Below are positions 26,173 through 37,603 of a DNA stretch of 64,000 bases, piece by piece. The notes below the pieces were generated by a model. That model was given only the letters and a program-made list of their open reading frames with translations. It was not told the DNA's origin and searched no databases. The stretch is taken from NCBI RefSeq assembly GCF_000333035.1, contig NZ_BANU01000013.1, forward strand, positions 115,099-179,098. The letters run 5' to 3'. The DNA comes from Gordonia sihwensis NBRC 108236. GTDB lineage: Bacteria > Actinomycetota > Actinomycetes > Mycobacteriales > Mycobacteriaceae. Position 1 is the first letter of the stretch. Every line of letters begins with the position of its first letter. Position numbers and translations under genes: made by a program.

Positions 26173-27189
26173 ATGCTGGCACGACTTAGCGATCGGAATC
26201 CGGTCCTGGCTCCCGACCAACTCATCGGCGAGATGGTTCCGCCGACGATGTTCGACGAGGTGAGCTTCGACTCGTACATCCCCGACCCCGATGAGCCCAG
26301 CCAGACCGCGGCGGTGAACGCCGCCCGCGACTTCGTCGCCCGCGCATCCAAGGTCCGCAGCGGCGGAAAGAAGAGCTTCTTCCGCAAGTCCGCCGCACCC
26401 CAGGGGATCGGGCTCTACCTCGACGGCGGCTTCGGCGTCGGCAAGACGCACCTGCTGGCGTCGATCTACCACGCGATGCCGGGGCCCAAGGCGTTCGCGA
26501 CCTTCGGCGAGGTCACCAACGTCGTCGGCGCCCTCGGTTACATCGACGCGCTGGAACGGCTGTCGGGACACAGTGTCCTCTGCATCGACGAGTTCGAGCT
26601 CGACGATCCGGGCGACACGATGGTGGTCTCGCGGCTGCTCACCGAGCTCACCGCCCGCGGCGTCTCCATCGTCGCCACGTCCAACACGCTGCCCGGACAG
26701 CTCGGCGAAGGCCGGTTCGCCGCGAGCGACTTCCTGCGCGAGATCCAGAAGCTGTCGTCGATCTTCGAGACCATCCGCGTCGACGGTCCCGACTACCGGC
26801 ACCGTGACCTTCCGCCCGCACCGGAGCCGATGTCCGACGAGGAGCTCGAGCGTCAGGCCGAGAACACCGTCGGGGCCACCCTCGACACCTTCGACGGCCT
26901 GATCGCGCATCTGGCGAAGCTGCACCCGTCGAAGTACAAGTCGCTGGTCGACGGCGTGTCGCTGGTATGCATCTCCGACGTGCGTCCCGCGCCGGACCAG
27001 GCGGTGGCACTGCGCCTGGTGGCGCTGGCCGACCGGTTGTACGACGCGGAGATCCCGGTGAGCATCTCCGGGGTCAAGCTCGACGAACTGTTCACCCCGG
27101 AGATGCTGGCCGGCGGCTACCGCAAGAAGTATCTGCGCGCCACCTCGCGGCTGCTGGCCCTCTCCCGATTCGCGGAGGCGAATGACTGA
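26173..27189 (+). CDS. zapE: AFG1/ZapE-family ATPase (Rv2670c family)
   Basis: AAA-type ATPase of 338 residues. Walker A is GGFGVGKT (residues 85-92), Walker B VLCIDEFELDD (about 133-143) and a sensor region VATSNTLPGQLGEGRF. In other bacteria ZapE associates with the division ring; mitochondrial AFG1 is linked to quality control of respiratory subunits. The role in actinobacteria is unproven. Start ATG 26173 follows a TACCCT hexamer (26161-26166) by exactly six bases, predicting a leaderless transcript. Overlaps the next gene by eight bases. Confidence 0.9.
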   Translation: MLARLSDRNPVLAPDQLIGEMVPPTMFDEVSFDSYIPDPDEPSQTAAVNAARDFVARASKVRSGGKKSFFRKSAAPQGIGLYLDGGFGVGKTHLLASIYHAMPGPKAFATFGEVTNVVGALGYIDALERLSGHSVLCIDEFELDDPGDTMVVSRLLTELTARGVSIVATSNTLPGQLGEGRFAASDFLREIQKLSSIFETIRVDGPDYRHRDLPPAPEPMSDEELERQAENTVGATLDTFDGLIAHLAKLHPSKYKSLVDGVSLVCISDVRPAPDQAVALRLVALADRLYDAEIPVSISGVKLDELFTPEMLAGGYRKKYLRATSRLLALSRFAEAND

Positions 27190-27859
27190 GGCGCCGATGA
27201 CTGACGTGCAAGGCCCACTGATCCTGCTGTCCCTCGGGGCGGGCGCTCTGTTGGAGAACCTGCCGCCGGTCGCCGGCGCGGCGCACGACGCCACCGAACC
27301 GCGTCGTCTGCGGATCGGCTACATCGACGAGGCTCAGCGTCATCTGCTCGACGCGCCGTTCACCGGACCCGAACGCGAGCGGCTCGTCCGGTTCGGGTAC
27401 GACGTCGTCGATGTCGACCTCCGCAAGAGCGGCTTCGAGGAGGCTCTGGCCTGTGTCGACGCCTTCTACGTCTCGGGAGGCGACACCTTCGCGCTGATGT
27501 CCGGGCTGCGCCGCAGCGGCGCCGACAAGGTGATCGCCGAACGGGTCCGCGCCGGGACTCCCTACGTCGGCCTCAGCGCGGGAGCGGTGGCGGCCGGGCC
27601 GGACGTGGAGCCCGCGGCGTTGATGGACGACCCGGGTCTGGGTCTCGACCTGGCCGATTTCCGGGGACTCGGACTCACCGACACCGTCGTGATCCCGCAT
27701 GCGGACGGGCAGTTGCCGCCGTATCCCACCGAACTGATCGACCGGACGCTGAATGAGTACGGCGACCGGTTCACACTGCTGCCGCTGTACGACGATCAAG
27801 CGTTGATCGTCGACGCCGCCGGATCGCGCGTGGTGCCGTCGGCCGAACCCGCCGTGTGA
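27182..27859 (+). CDS. Peptidase S51 / type 1 glutamine-amidotransferase-like protein
   Basis: 225-residue protein of the PepE/cyanophycinase-like fold. The serine nucleophile lies in YVGLSAGAVAAG; the preceding FYVSGGDTFALM is the S51 signature, and HADGQLPPYP may supply the histidine. Probable small-peptide or dipeptide hydrolase, cytosolic; substrate unknown. It overlaps the zapE end by eight bases, so it is co-translated. From memory this gene is not in the corresponding M. tuberculosis order between Rv2670c and Rv2669, so it is a lineage-specific addition. Confidence 0.82.
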   Translation: MTEAPMTDVQGPLILLSLGAGALLENLPPVAGAAHDATEPRRLRIGYIDEAQRHLLDAPFTGPERERLVRFGYDVVDVDLRKSGFEEALACVDAFYVSGGDTFALMSGLRRSGADKVIAERVRAGTPYVGLSAGAVAAGPDVEPAALMDDPGLGLDLADFRGLGLTDTVVIPHADGQLPPYPTELIDRTLNEYGDRFTLLPLYDDQALIVDAAGSRVVPSAEPAV

Positions 27860-27863
27860 GGGT

Positions 27864-28487
27864 TCAGCTCTCCCGGGCCAGCACGAAGTCGTGCTCGATG
27901 GCGCCGTTCATGTTGAAGCTCTTGGTGCCGATCTGGCGGAAGCCCATCTTCGCGTAATACCTCTTCGCGCGTTCGTTGCCCGAGTGCACGCCGAGCCACA
28001 CCAGGGTCGCACCGCGGTCGCGGGCGGCGTCGACAGCCGCGTTCATCAGGGCGTGAGACGGCCGGAGCCTGCTGTGGACGGCATGATGCTCGGGCAGCAC
28101 GTACATCTTGGAGATCTCGGCGACCGTCCCGTTCGCGACGGCGGCGGCACCGGCCGGGAACGCGTCGACCGCCGCGCGCACGTCGGGGTCGGCCGGGAGG
28201 TCGTGGACCAGCAGCGCGTAGCCGACGATGGGGCCGCCGGCACCGGTCCGCGCGACGAGTACCTGCTTGCGCGGGTCCGCAAGGTACTCGGCGAACCGTG
28301 CGGCGGAGAGCACCTGCTCGATGTGCGCGGCGATGTTCTCCGGTGTCGAGTGCGGCGGGCAGGCGAGCGGGAAGGTCGAGGCAGCGACGTCGGCGATCGC
28401 GGGAGCGAGGCCGGGATCGGTGACCGTCTCGATCAACAGACCGGCGTCGCCGGCGGCCGATTGCGCTGAAGTCGCAGATTGCGTCAC
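27864..28487 (-). CDS. GNAT-family N-acetyltransferase (Rv2669 family)
   Basis: 207-residue GNAT acetyltransferase; substrate unknown. The acetyl-CoA loop is expected around VAEISKMYVLPEHHAVHSRL, where the usual R/Q-x-x-G-x-G/A is weak, and the C-terminal fold is RGATLVWLGVHSGNERAKRYYAKMG. Start GTG 28487 is chosen because CACAAT (28494-28499, minus strand) sits exactly six bases upstream, predicting a leaderless mRNA. It ends five bases from the stop of the convergent S51 gene and marks the end of the conserved block before the accessory island. Confidence 0.83.
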   Translation of the reverse strand: MTQSATSAQSAAGDAGLLIETVTDPGLAPAIADVAASTFPLACPPHSTPENIAAHIEQVLSAARFAEYLADPRKQVLVARTGAGGPIVGYALLVHDLPADPDVRAAVDAFPAGAAAVANGTVAEISKMYVLPEHHAVHSRLRPSHALMNAAVDAARDRGATLVWLGVHSGNERAKRYYAKMGFRQIGTKSFNMNGAIEHDFVLARES

Positions 28488-28604
28488 ATACCGATTGTGC
28501 CTTGTTCCGGTGCGGCGGCACGACACGGTACCCCGCGTCCTGGTGCAATGGAGGCTGTATGGAGCTGTATGGAGGCTGTACCGCCAACGACCGTGAGGAC
28601 GCCC

Positions 28605-29501
28605 GTGGATCCACTGTTCGTCACCCTGTTCCAGACTCGGATCGATCCCGGCCTGACGGCTGCGAGACTGCTCGAGCAGATCCGTGCCGACTGGGGCGAG
28701 TTGCTCGACTCCGAGTTCGACTCAGTTGTGGTCGAGACACAACGAGGCGAGGGACCGGAGTCCCCGCCGGTGTTCGTGATCGCTTTCGACGAGGTCCGGG
28801 TGCTCGTGGCGGGCGTCGACGTGCCGCAAGGACTCGACGTCGCCGACGCGGCTCAGGGCAGTCCGCTGTGGAGTGCGGAGGCCGAGCTGCCCGACCCGGA
28901 CGGGCCGTCCCTCGTCGTCGCGGCGTCGTCGGAGGCGGTGCTCGCCGGCCCGGTATTCGACGATGCGGTTCTCGGTGACGCGGTTCTCGGTGACGACCGT
29001 GACCTCATCGAGGAGGCGACGCTGATCTCGCGGGTGGTGACCTCACTGCTGGCCTGCACCGACTCGGTGCGGGCGGTGTACATGCACACCTCCGAGCAGA
29101 TCGCCGAGCCCTCGGCGTACCGGCGCGCGGCGCTGGAGGTCTCGCCCGACCTGCCGCTGATGCTGTGGGTCGATTTCATGGTCGCCGACGAGGCCGGACT
29201 GGTGTCGGCGGAGACGATCGGGATGTCGGAGCTGGGGTTGCTCGACATCGAGGTCACCGACAGCACACTGCCGGCCGAGCAGGTGGTGAAGGTCGTCGTC
29301 GACACCGCCGTGCTGATGTACGACGACGGTCCGGTCATCGGTGACGGTGACGTTCTCGGGACCGACAGCGGCGACTTCACTGCGCGGATCGCCCCGTCGA
29401 AGTACGACGCCGACCACATCGTCCTGCACCTCGTGCCGCCGACGGCGACCGCCAACCGTGCCGAGCGTCGCGCCGCGGCGCGGAAGAAGAAGCGTCGCTG
29501 A
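28605..29501 (+). CDS. DUF4261 protein, left island flank
   Basis: 298-residue acidic soluble protein of unknown function. It aligns with the gene at 41165-42037: both start with a V/M-x-x-L-hydrophobic-LFQ-S/T-R-hydrophobic-DP block, share a middle segment ending SxxAVYxxxS and the C-terminal GPVIGDGDxLG, and end in a basic tail (RRAAARKKKRR here). Start GTG 28605 follows GAGGAC by six bases. A 15-base tandem duplication (28966-28995) encodes AVLGD twice. DUF4261 has no established role; it points into the island and stops two bases before the DUF499 stop. Confidence 0.75.
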   Translation: MDPLFVTLFQTRIDPGLTAARLLEQIRADWGELLDSEFDSVVVETQRGEGPESPPVFVIAFDEVRVLVAGVDVPQGLDVADAAQGSPLWSAEAELPDPDGPSLVVAASSEAVLAGPVFDDAVLGDAVLGDDRDLIEEATLISRVVTSLLACTDSVRAVYMHTSEQIAEPSAYRRAALEVSPDLPLMLWVDFMVADEAGLVSAETIGMSELGLLDIEVTDSTLPAEQVVKVVVDTAVLMYDDGPVIGDGDVLGTDSGDFTARIAPSKYDADHIVLHLVPPTATANRAERRAAARKKKRR

Positions 29502-29503
29502 CC

Positions 29504-32878
<3,375 letters not shown>

Positions 32879-32898
32879 GGAGGGCTCCTTTCACTATT

Positions 32899-32912
32899 CA
32901 CACAACTGTGTG
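32899..32912. promoter_or_regulatory. Operator-like palindrome upstream of the DUF499 gene
   Basis: CACACA-AC-TGTGTG, 21 bases before the DUF499 start codon, followed by TATTCGC. A matching element occurs upstream of the DUF1156 gene (35912-35925), suggesting a common regulator. Confidence 0.5.
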
Positions 32913-33095
32913 TATTCGCGACGAAGGTTATCGCAGCGGTCGGACAATCAGGACGTCGAGGTCACGTCCCGCCGCCGGTGTGACGGATGCCCGCCTACGA
33001 CAGCGGCATGGGCCTCCCGCCCCGCACAGGGCTTGCACGGCGTGTCGGCCGCTCCGGGCGTGTCGTGTCACGTGACTCGGCGGCGATCGCGCCGA
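32913..33095 (-). other. 183-base gap between methyltransferase and DUF499 genes
   Basis: No open frame with protein-like sequence, RNA gene or clear terminator was seen. It presumably carries the DUF499 promoter; a GAATAC-like -10 overlaps the palindrome. Confidence 0.4.
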
Positions 33096-35861
33096 TCACA
33101 GCAGCATCTCCTGGTGCGCCGCACCCCGCGCACCGCGGGCGATGTCGCTCCATGCGGCGCCGAGGCCGTTGAAGCTGACCGCGAGGGCCGTCGATTTGCG
33201 ATCCTCGGCGAGTTTGAAGAGCAGGCTCGCGAGTTCGCGGCACAGATCGGTGTCGACCGCATCCGGCACCAGGCTCAGCAGGGTCGACGCCGCGGGGATG
33301 CCCTCCGAGTCGAGGACCCGCACCAGGTGCATCACCACCTCCCACTGGCTGATCGACGAGTCGGTGGACGGGTCGTAGTCGGCAGGCATGTCCGTGGGCG
33401 CGATCAGCGCGACCCGGCCACCGCCCTTGGTGAGAATGCCCGAGCGCTCCATGCCGTCGAGCGAGATGCTGCGCGCGTTCGCGAGCGACTCGGCGTCGCC
33501 GAACTTGCCGCTGTCGAAGCCGTTCTGGCGGAACCAGGTCAGCGCGAAGCGGGTGGGTGCGTCGAAGTCGTTCTCCAATTCGCCGAGCACCTCGTCGAGG
33601 ATCGCGTTGATGCGTTGCAGCGCGGTCCGGACCGTCATCTTCGACCCGTCGTCCTCCAGCACCGCGTTGTACTCGGAGAAGATGGCCATACCCGGCCCGA
33701 TCGCCGCCTGCGGCAGATCGACCGGCGCGATGGCGCCCTGCTGCAACTCACGCAGGCTCGCCGGCAGTTCGTTCCGCAGCCGCGCCAGGAACGCACGGCG
33801 GTCGACGCGGGGTGCATCCTCCGGGCGGGGTCGGAGTGCGAGGACGATGGAGGAGGCGAGGGCGTTGGTGCCTTTCGCGAGAAGGCGACCGCTTCCTTCT
33901 GTTCGCATCGGCCATGTCGCAGTGATCTGCCACCCGGAACGGATCATTCCCTCGAGTAGGGTCTCCCACCCCGTGGACGACTGCCCACCTTCGGACGAGT
34001 CTTGCTGTTTGAAGGCGTAATACACGGTGATGGGATAGTCGGCGTACGCATTCTCGCGCGCTCGCCGGAATACATCGCGGAACCCTTCCTCGAAGAACTT
34101 ATGTGCCCCTTCTTTTCCGTTGTGCCGGTATGGATTTGCCACTAGTTCCTCGGTCTTTGGGACCAACATCGTTGACAGAATCGAAGGGTGTACGCCGCGA
34201 AGTGATCGGCGAAGCCATACGTAGAAATAGTCCGAAAGGTCGGAGTACCCAATATTGTCGTAGTACGGGGGATCGGTTGAAATTAGTAAGCATCGACCGA
34301 GTGAGTCAGCGGCGTCGGTTTGCGTTGCAACCCCTCCACCCATTGGCGCAAATGCGACAGCCTGAGCGACTTTGTCGACTACGGTGGTGAGTCCCCCACC
34401 AGCAGATCCCAGCAAGTTGGCCTCAGCAAAGTCCCATGACATCGGAATTGCTTGGCGAGCAAATACTTCACGTAACGCTGAGCGGTCGCTCATCCAAGTC
34501 GTAATCGATGAGGAGAGGTTCGTTGCCTTACTTGTACTCAGTCCCAGGTAGGTAGCCACCGCATCCGCATACGCGACGGCTCCCGTTCCTCCGTCGTCGA
34601 GTCGGCTGCCCTCTGTCATTCCCGCCGCGAGGGCGTCACGCAAGGCCAACTCGCGTGCTTCTCCGACCAGATCGCTGAATGTCGTCAGCGCGGTGAGTTG
34701 GCGTGGAGTGAAGAGCGAGGCGAAGGTTGTAAGACCGTAGCGGACGACATTGATTCGCCCAGGCCAATCAAACAGTTCTCCAGCTGGCGCAGAGTCGGGG
34801 CGAGTGACTGCTGCGGCAACAGAATGCGCCTCACTCGGTGCGAGATACACCCGTCGCCGTTTCCCCTCCGCGACCGTCGCCATCAATTGCTCGCCCATCC
34901 GCCCCGCACGACCCTCCGAGCGGATGTACTTGAGTTCCACCGCCGTCCCACACCGAATGCAGGTCGCGCCGGTCCGGCCGACGGTCCCGTCGGTCTCCTT
35001 GGTCGGCGCCTGAGCAGGATCGTGACCGATCTCGTACCGCACGGTCTTGCCTTCGATCGCCGGGACGACGTACGCCTCCTTGCCCTTCTTCTTGCCGAGC
35101 CACCACGACCTGACGAGGGGCATCGCTATCCGGCACTCGGGATTCGGGCACGTCACCGTACGCGCCCAAATCCACGCGATCACCGTCGCCTCGGTGCCGT
35201 CGGGCAGGGTCGCCTTCGGATACAGATGTCCGATCCGCTTCTGGGCCTCGTCGCGCATCCACTGTCCGTAGCGGCGGACGTCCTCGGCGAGACCTGTCGC
35301 GCGGGGCCAGTTCTGGATCGTCTCGTCGGCGGCGCCGGGCCACACGGGCGGCTGGCCGGCGAATTTCGGGGGAATCTCGATCAGCGCCTTGTTGATGAGC
35401 ACGGCGACGGGGTTCAGATCGGATGCATGAGCTTCGAGTCCGAGTCGTTGCGCTTCAAGGGGAATGGTTCCGCCGCCGGCGAACGGGTCGAGGATCGGCG
35501 GGGGATTGCCGTCGGTCGACTCCATGATCTTGCGATGAGCTTCGGCGAGCAGTTGCTCGTCGTTCGAGTTCTCCCACACCACGAGTCGCTCGATCAACTC
35601 GAAGAGTCGCTTTCGCTCCGCGATCTGCTCCGCCTCGGTGGGGTACAGGTCTGGGCGCGACGCGGGGTCGTCCACCAGTTGAGAGAACAGCACAGCGCGT
35701 GCCGCGGCCAGTGGCCGGCGCGCCCACCACAGATGCAGTGTCGACGGATGTCCGTGGCGGATCGACTTCTCGCGAGCGGACTCCTCGTTGATCTTCTGCA
35801 GCGGGATGCTGACCTCGATCAACTTGCGTCGCTGAACATTACTGTGTGCATCGCTGGACAC
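33096..35861 (-). CDS. DUF1156 (COG1743) adenine-specific DNA methyltransferase
   Basis: 921-residue methyltransferase, middle gene of the module. The N-terminal DUF1156 block (RKLIEVSIPLQKINEESARE, then HLWWARRPLAAARAVLFS) precedes the SAM-binding motif I DPFAGGGTIPLEA at about 125; a zinc ribbon follows (CPNPEC...CIRC). The catalytic DPPY lies in STDPPYYDNIGYSDLSDYF near residue 530, predicting N6-adenine or N4-cytosine methylation. No restriction nuclease is fused. The central third (about 33,860-34,860) is far less GC-rich than both ends. Start GTG 35861; sites resembling CACAC-N4-GTGTG lie just upstream and inside the first codons. Confidence 0.86.
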   Translation of the reverse strand: MSSDAHSNVQRRKLIEVSIPLQKINEESAREKSIRHGHPSTLHLWWARRPLAAARAVLFSQLVDDPASRPDLYPTEAEQIAERKRLFELIERLVVWENSNDEQLLAEAHRKIMESTDGNPPPILDPFAGGGTIPLEAQRLGLEAHASDLNPVAVLINKALIEIPPKFAGQPPVWPGAADETIQNWPRATGLAEDVRRYGQWMRDEAQKRIGHLYPKATLPDGTEATVIAWIWARTVTCPNPECRIAMPLVRSWWLGKKKGKEAYVVPAIEGKTVRYEIGHDPAQAPTKETDGTVGRTGATCIRCGTAVELKYIRSEGRAGRMGEQLMATVAEGKRRRVYLAPSEAHSVAAAVTRPDSAPAGELFDWPGRINVVRYGLTTFASLFTPRQLTALTTFSDLVGEARELALRDALAAGMTEGSRLDDGGTGAVAYADAVATYLGLSTSKATNLSSSITTWMSDRSALREVFARQAIPMSWDFAEANLLGSAGGGLTTVVDKVAQAVAFAPMGGGVATQTDAADSLGRCLLISTDPPYYDNIGYSDLSDYFYVWLRRSLRGVHPSILSTMLVPKTEELVANPYRHNGKEGAHKFFEEGFRDVFRRARENAYADYPITVYYAFKQQDSSEGGQSSTGWETLLEGMIRSGWQITATWPMRTEGSGRLLAKGTNALASSIVLALRPRPEDAPRVDRRAFLARLRNELPASLRELQQGAIAPVDLPQAAIGPGMAIFSEYNAVLEDDGSKMTVRTALQRINAILDEVLGELENDFDAPTRFALTWFRQNGFDSGKFGDAESLANARSISLDGMERSGILTKGGGRVALIAPTDMPADYDPSTDSSISQWEVVMHLVRVLDSEGIPAASTLLSLVPDAVDTDLCRELASLLFKLAEDRKSTALAVSFNGLGAAWSDIARGARGAAHQEMLL

Positions 35862-35911
35862 GTGTACCCCTTGGTGAAGCGCATGGCGGACGAGAACGTT
35901 TCAACATAGCG

Positions 35912-35925
35912 CACACGGCAGTGTG
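35912..35925. promoter_or_regulatory. Operator-like palindrome upstream of the DUF1156 gene
   Basis: CACAC-GGCA-GTGTG followed by TATCGC, 51 bases before the start codon; same right half (GTGTGTAT...CGC) as the site before the DUF499 gene. A related half-site, ACTGTGTGCATCGC, lies at 35841-35854 inside the first codons of the methyltransferase. Confidence 0.5.
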
Positions 35926-35975
35926 TATCGCAATCGGTGTGACTCGCCTGAGAATGTCGGACCTCTCGAGTATCA

Positions 35976-35991
35976 TCGAACGTAAGTTCGA
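35976..35991. promoter_or_regulatory. LexA-binding SOS box
   Basis: TCGAAC-GTAA-GTTCGA is a perfect match to the mycobacterial SOS consensus (TCGAAC-N4-GTTCGA), 16 bases before the start of the DUF222 HNH gene. It predicts DNA-damage induction of that gene. Confidence 0.82.
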
Positions 35992-36007
35992 CAATCGGGG
36001 GGTAGAG

Positions 36008-37591
36008 ATGAAAGTGCAGGTGAGAGAGCGTAGGGCTTCGTCTGTGACGGTGGCCGACGACGCGATCGTCATCCGGATCGAACGTCCGGACGTCGAGAAC
36101 TCGCCCACCGTTGCATCCGAGGTGTCGGGATCGCGAAGCGATCGAGCGGCACTGCTCGGGTTCGCGGCGCGAGCGGACTGCTACCAGGGGCTGGTGCTGT
36201 GGCATCGGTACGAGGCGCTGTACTCGCTGCTCATGGCGAAGCAATCCGAGTTGGAGTCCGATCCGTCGGCGGACGCCTACACCCGGCTCTACGACCCACT
36301 GTGCCAAGTCGCGGCGTCGTATGCGGTCGCCGCGGGTGTGCAGCACTACACGGCAGAGCGGTTCGTCGAATCCGCCGTGGCCTGCATGGAGCGGATCCCG
36401 GCCCTCGGACGGATGTTGCGCGACGGACTGATCAACTCGGCGAGTTTCCGGCGCGCGGTGGAGCAGACGGCCCTCGTCGACGATGCGGACATCCTGGCCT
36501 TCATCGACGCGGAAGCGGCCGCGAGACTGCGCGAAGTGGGCGGTCTCTCGGCGGCGCGTGTGGAGACGATTCTCGGGGCGATCGTCGCCGAGCACGATCC
36601 CGACGCGGTGACCTTGACCAGGGAGGAGGTGCGAGCGGCCAAGCGCGTGCAGGTGAACCCGCTGACCGACACCGCCTCGGAACTCATCGTCACCGCGTCG
36701 GCCGAGGACGTGGCGATCGCCAAGGATGTACTCGATGCGGTGATCGCCGGCGTCTGCCCCAACGACCCACGTACCAAGGGCGCCCGGCGCAGTGATGCGG
36801 CCATGGCGCGCATCAACGGCACGGACTTCGTATGCGAGTGCGGTCGAGAGGACTGCACTGCTCGACTCGCGCCGGCCGACATCGCGTCGCGGTGCGCCCG
36901 GATCGTCCTGCACGTGGTGGTTCGGAAAGAAGTGCTCGAGGGGACGTCGCAGACTGCGGCGCATCTGGACGGCCACGGACCGATCTCGGCGACACACATT
37001 CGTGAGATGGCGTCACGGCCCGACGCTGTGCGTCGCGAGCTGAACCTCGACGACGTCATCGCGCAGGCGAGTCGGCCCGACAGCGGATACCGTCCGTCCG
37101 CGGCGCTGGACACCGCCGTCCGCGGGCTGTTCGGCACCTGCTCGTGGCCGGGTTGCGCCCGGCCCGCGTGGAAGTGCGACCTTGACCACGTATGCGAGTA
37201 CGACCACGCGGATCCATCGGCGGGCGGCGTCACCTGCATCTGCAATCTCAATGCGAAATGCCGATTCCATCATGGGTTGAAGACCCACGCGAACGGGTGG
37301 GTCGACGATCAGATCGTGGACGCCGCCGGCGTCGTCTGGACAGAAGTCACCTCACCGGAGGGGATCACCGTCCGGCAGCAGGCACTGAACATGTGGCTCC
37401 TTCCCGAACTGGGCCACCTTCAGTGCGGACACGGCTCTCCGACACGCCGAGAAGCACGACACGCCGGTGACGAACCCGAACGCTCGCTGACACGGTTGCA
37501 GGCCAAGCACCGGTACCGCATGCAGAAGCGAGCGGCGAACCGCCGGGCTCGCGAAGCCATCGCCCACGACGCCGGCGCCCCGCCGTTCTGA
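36008..37591 (+). CDS. DUF222 / 13E12-family HNH endonuclease
   Basis: 527-residue protein with an N-terminal DUF222 domain (about 60-320) and C-terminal HNH nuclease: CSWPGC then CDLDHVCEYDHA, central N in CNLNAKC and FHHGLKTH, a complete metal site (HNH with cysteine pairs binding zinc). In M. tuberculosis several 13E12 genes are LexA-controlled, which fits the SOS box here. These genes occur in many copies in Mycobacteriales and may be mobile, homing-like elements. Start ATG 36008 is chosen for its GGTAGAG ribosome site and position after the SOS box. It lies antisense between the methyltransferase and helicase genes, 12 bases from the helicase stop. Confidence 0.88.
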   Translation: MKVQVRERRASSVTVADDAIVIRIERPDVENSPTVASEVSGSRSDRAALLGFAARADCYQGLVLWHRYEALYSLLMAKQSELESDPSADAYTRLYDPLCQVAASYAVAAGVQHYTAERFVESAVACMERIPALGRMLRDGLINSASFRRAVEQTALVDDADILAFIDAEAAARLREVGGLSAARVETILGAIVAEHDPDAVTLTREEVRAAKRVQVNPLTDTASELIVTASAEDVAIAKDVLDAVIAGVCPNDPRTKGARRSDAAMARINGTDFVCECGREDCTARLAPADIASRCARIVLHVVVRKEVLEGTSQTAAHLDGHGPISATHIREMASRPDAVRRELNLDDVIAQASRPDSGYRPSAALDTAVRGLFGTCSWPGCARPAWKCDLDHVCEYDHADPSAGGVTCICNLNAKCRFHHGLKTHANGWVDDQIVDAAGVVWTEVTSPEGITVRQQALNMWLLPELGHLQCGHGSPTRREARHAGDEPERSLTRLQAKHRYRMQKRAANRRAREAIAHDAGAPPF

Positions 37592-37603
37592 CACCGCGAG
37601 CCG

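Noticed and set aside
28550..28582. GGAGGCTGTATGG repeats before the left DUF4261 gene as an operator
   Set aside because: Short slippage-type direct repeats without symmetry or a second occurrence near the right paralogue.
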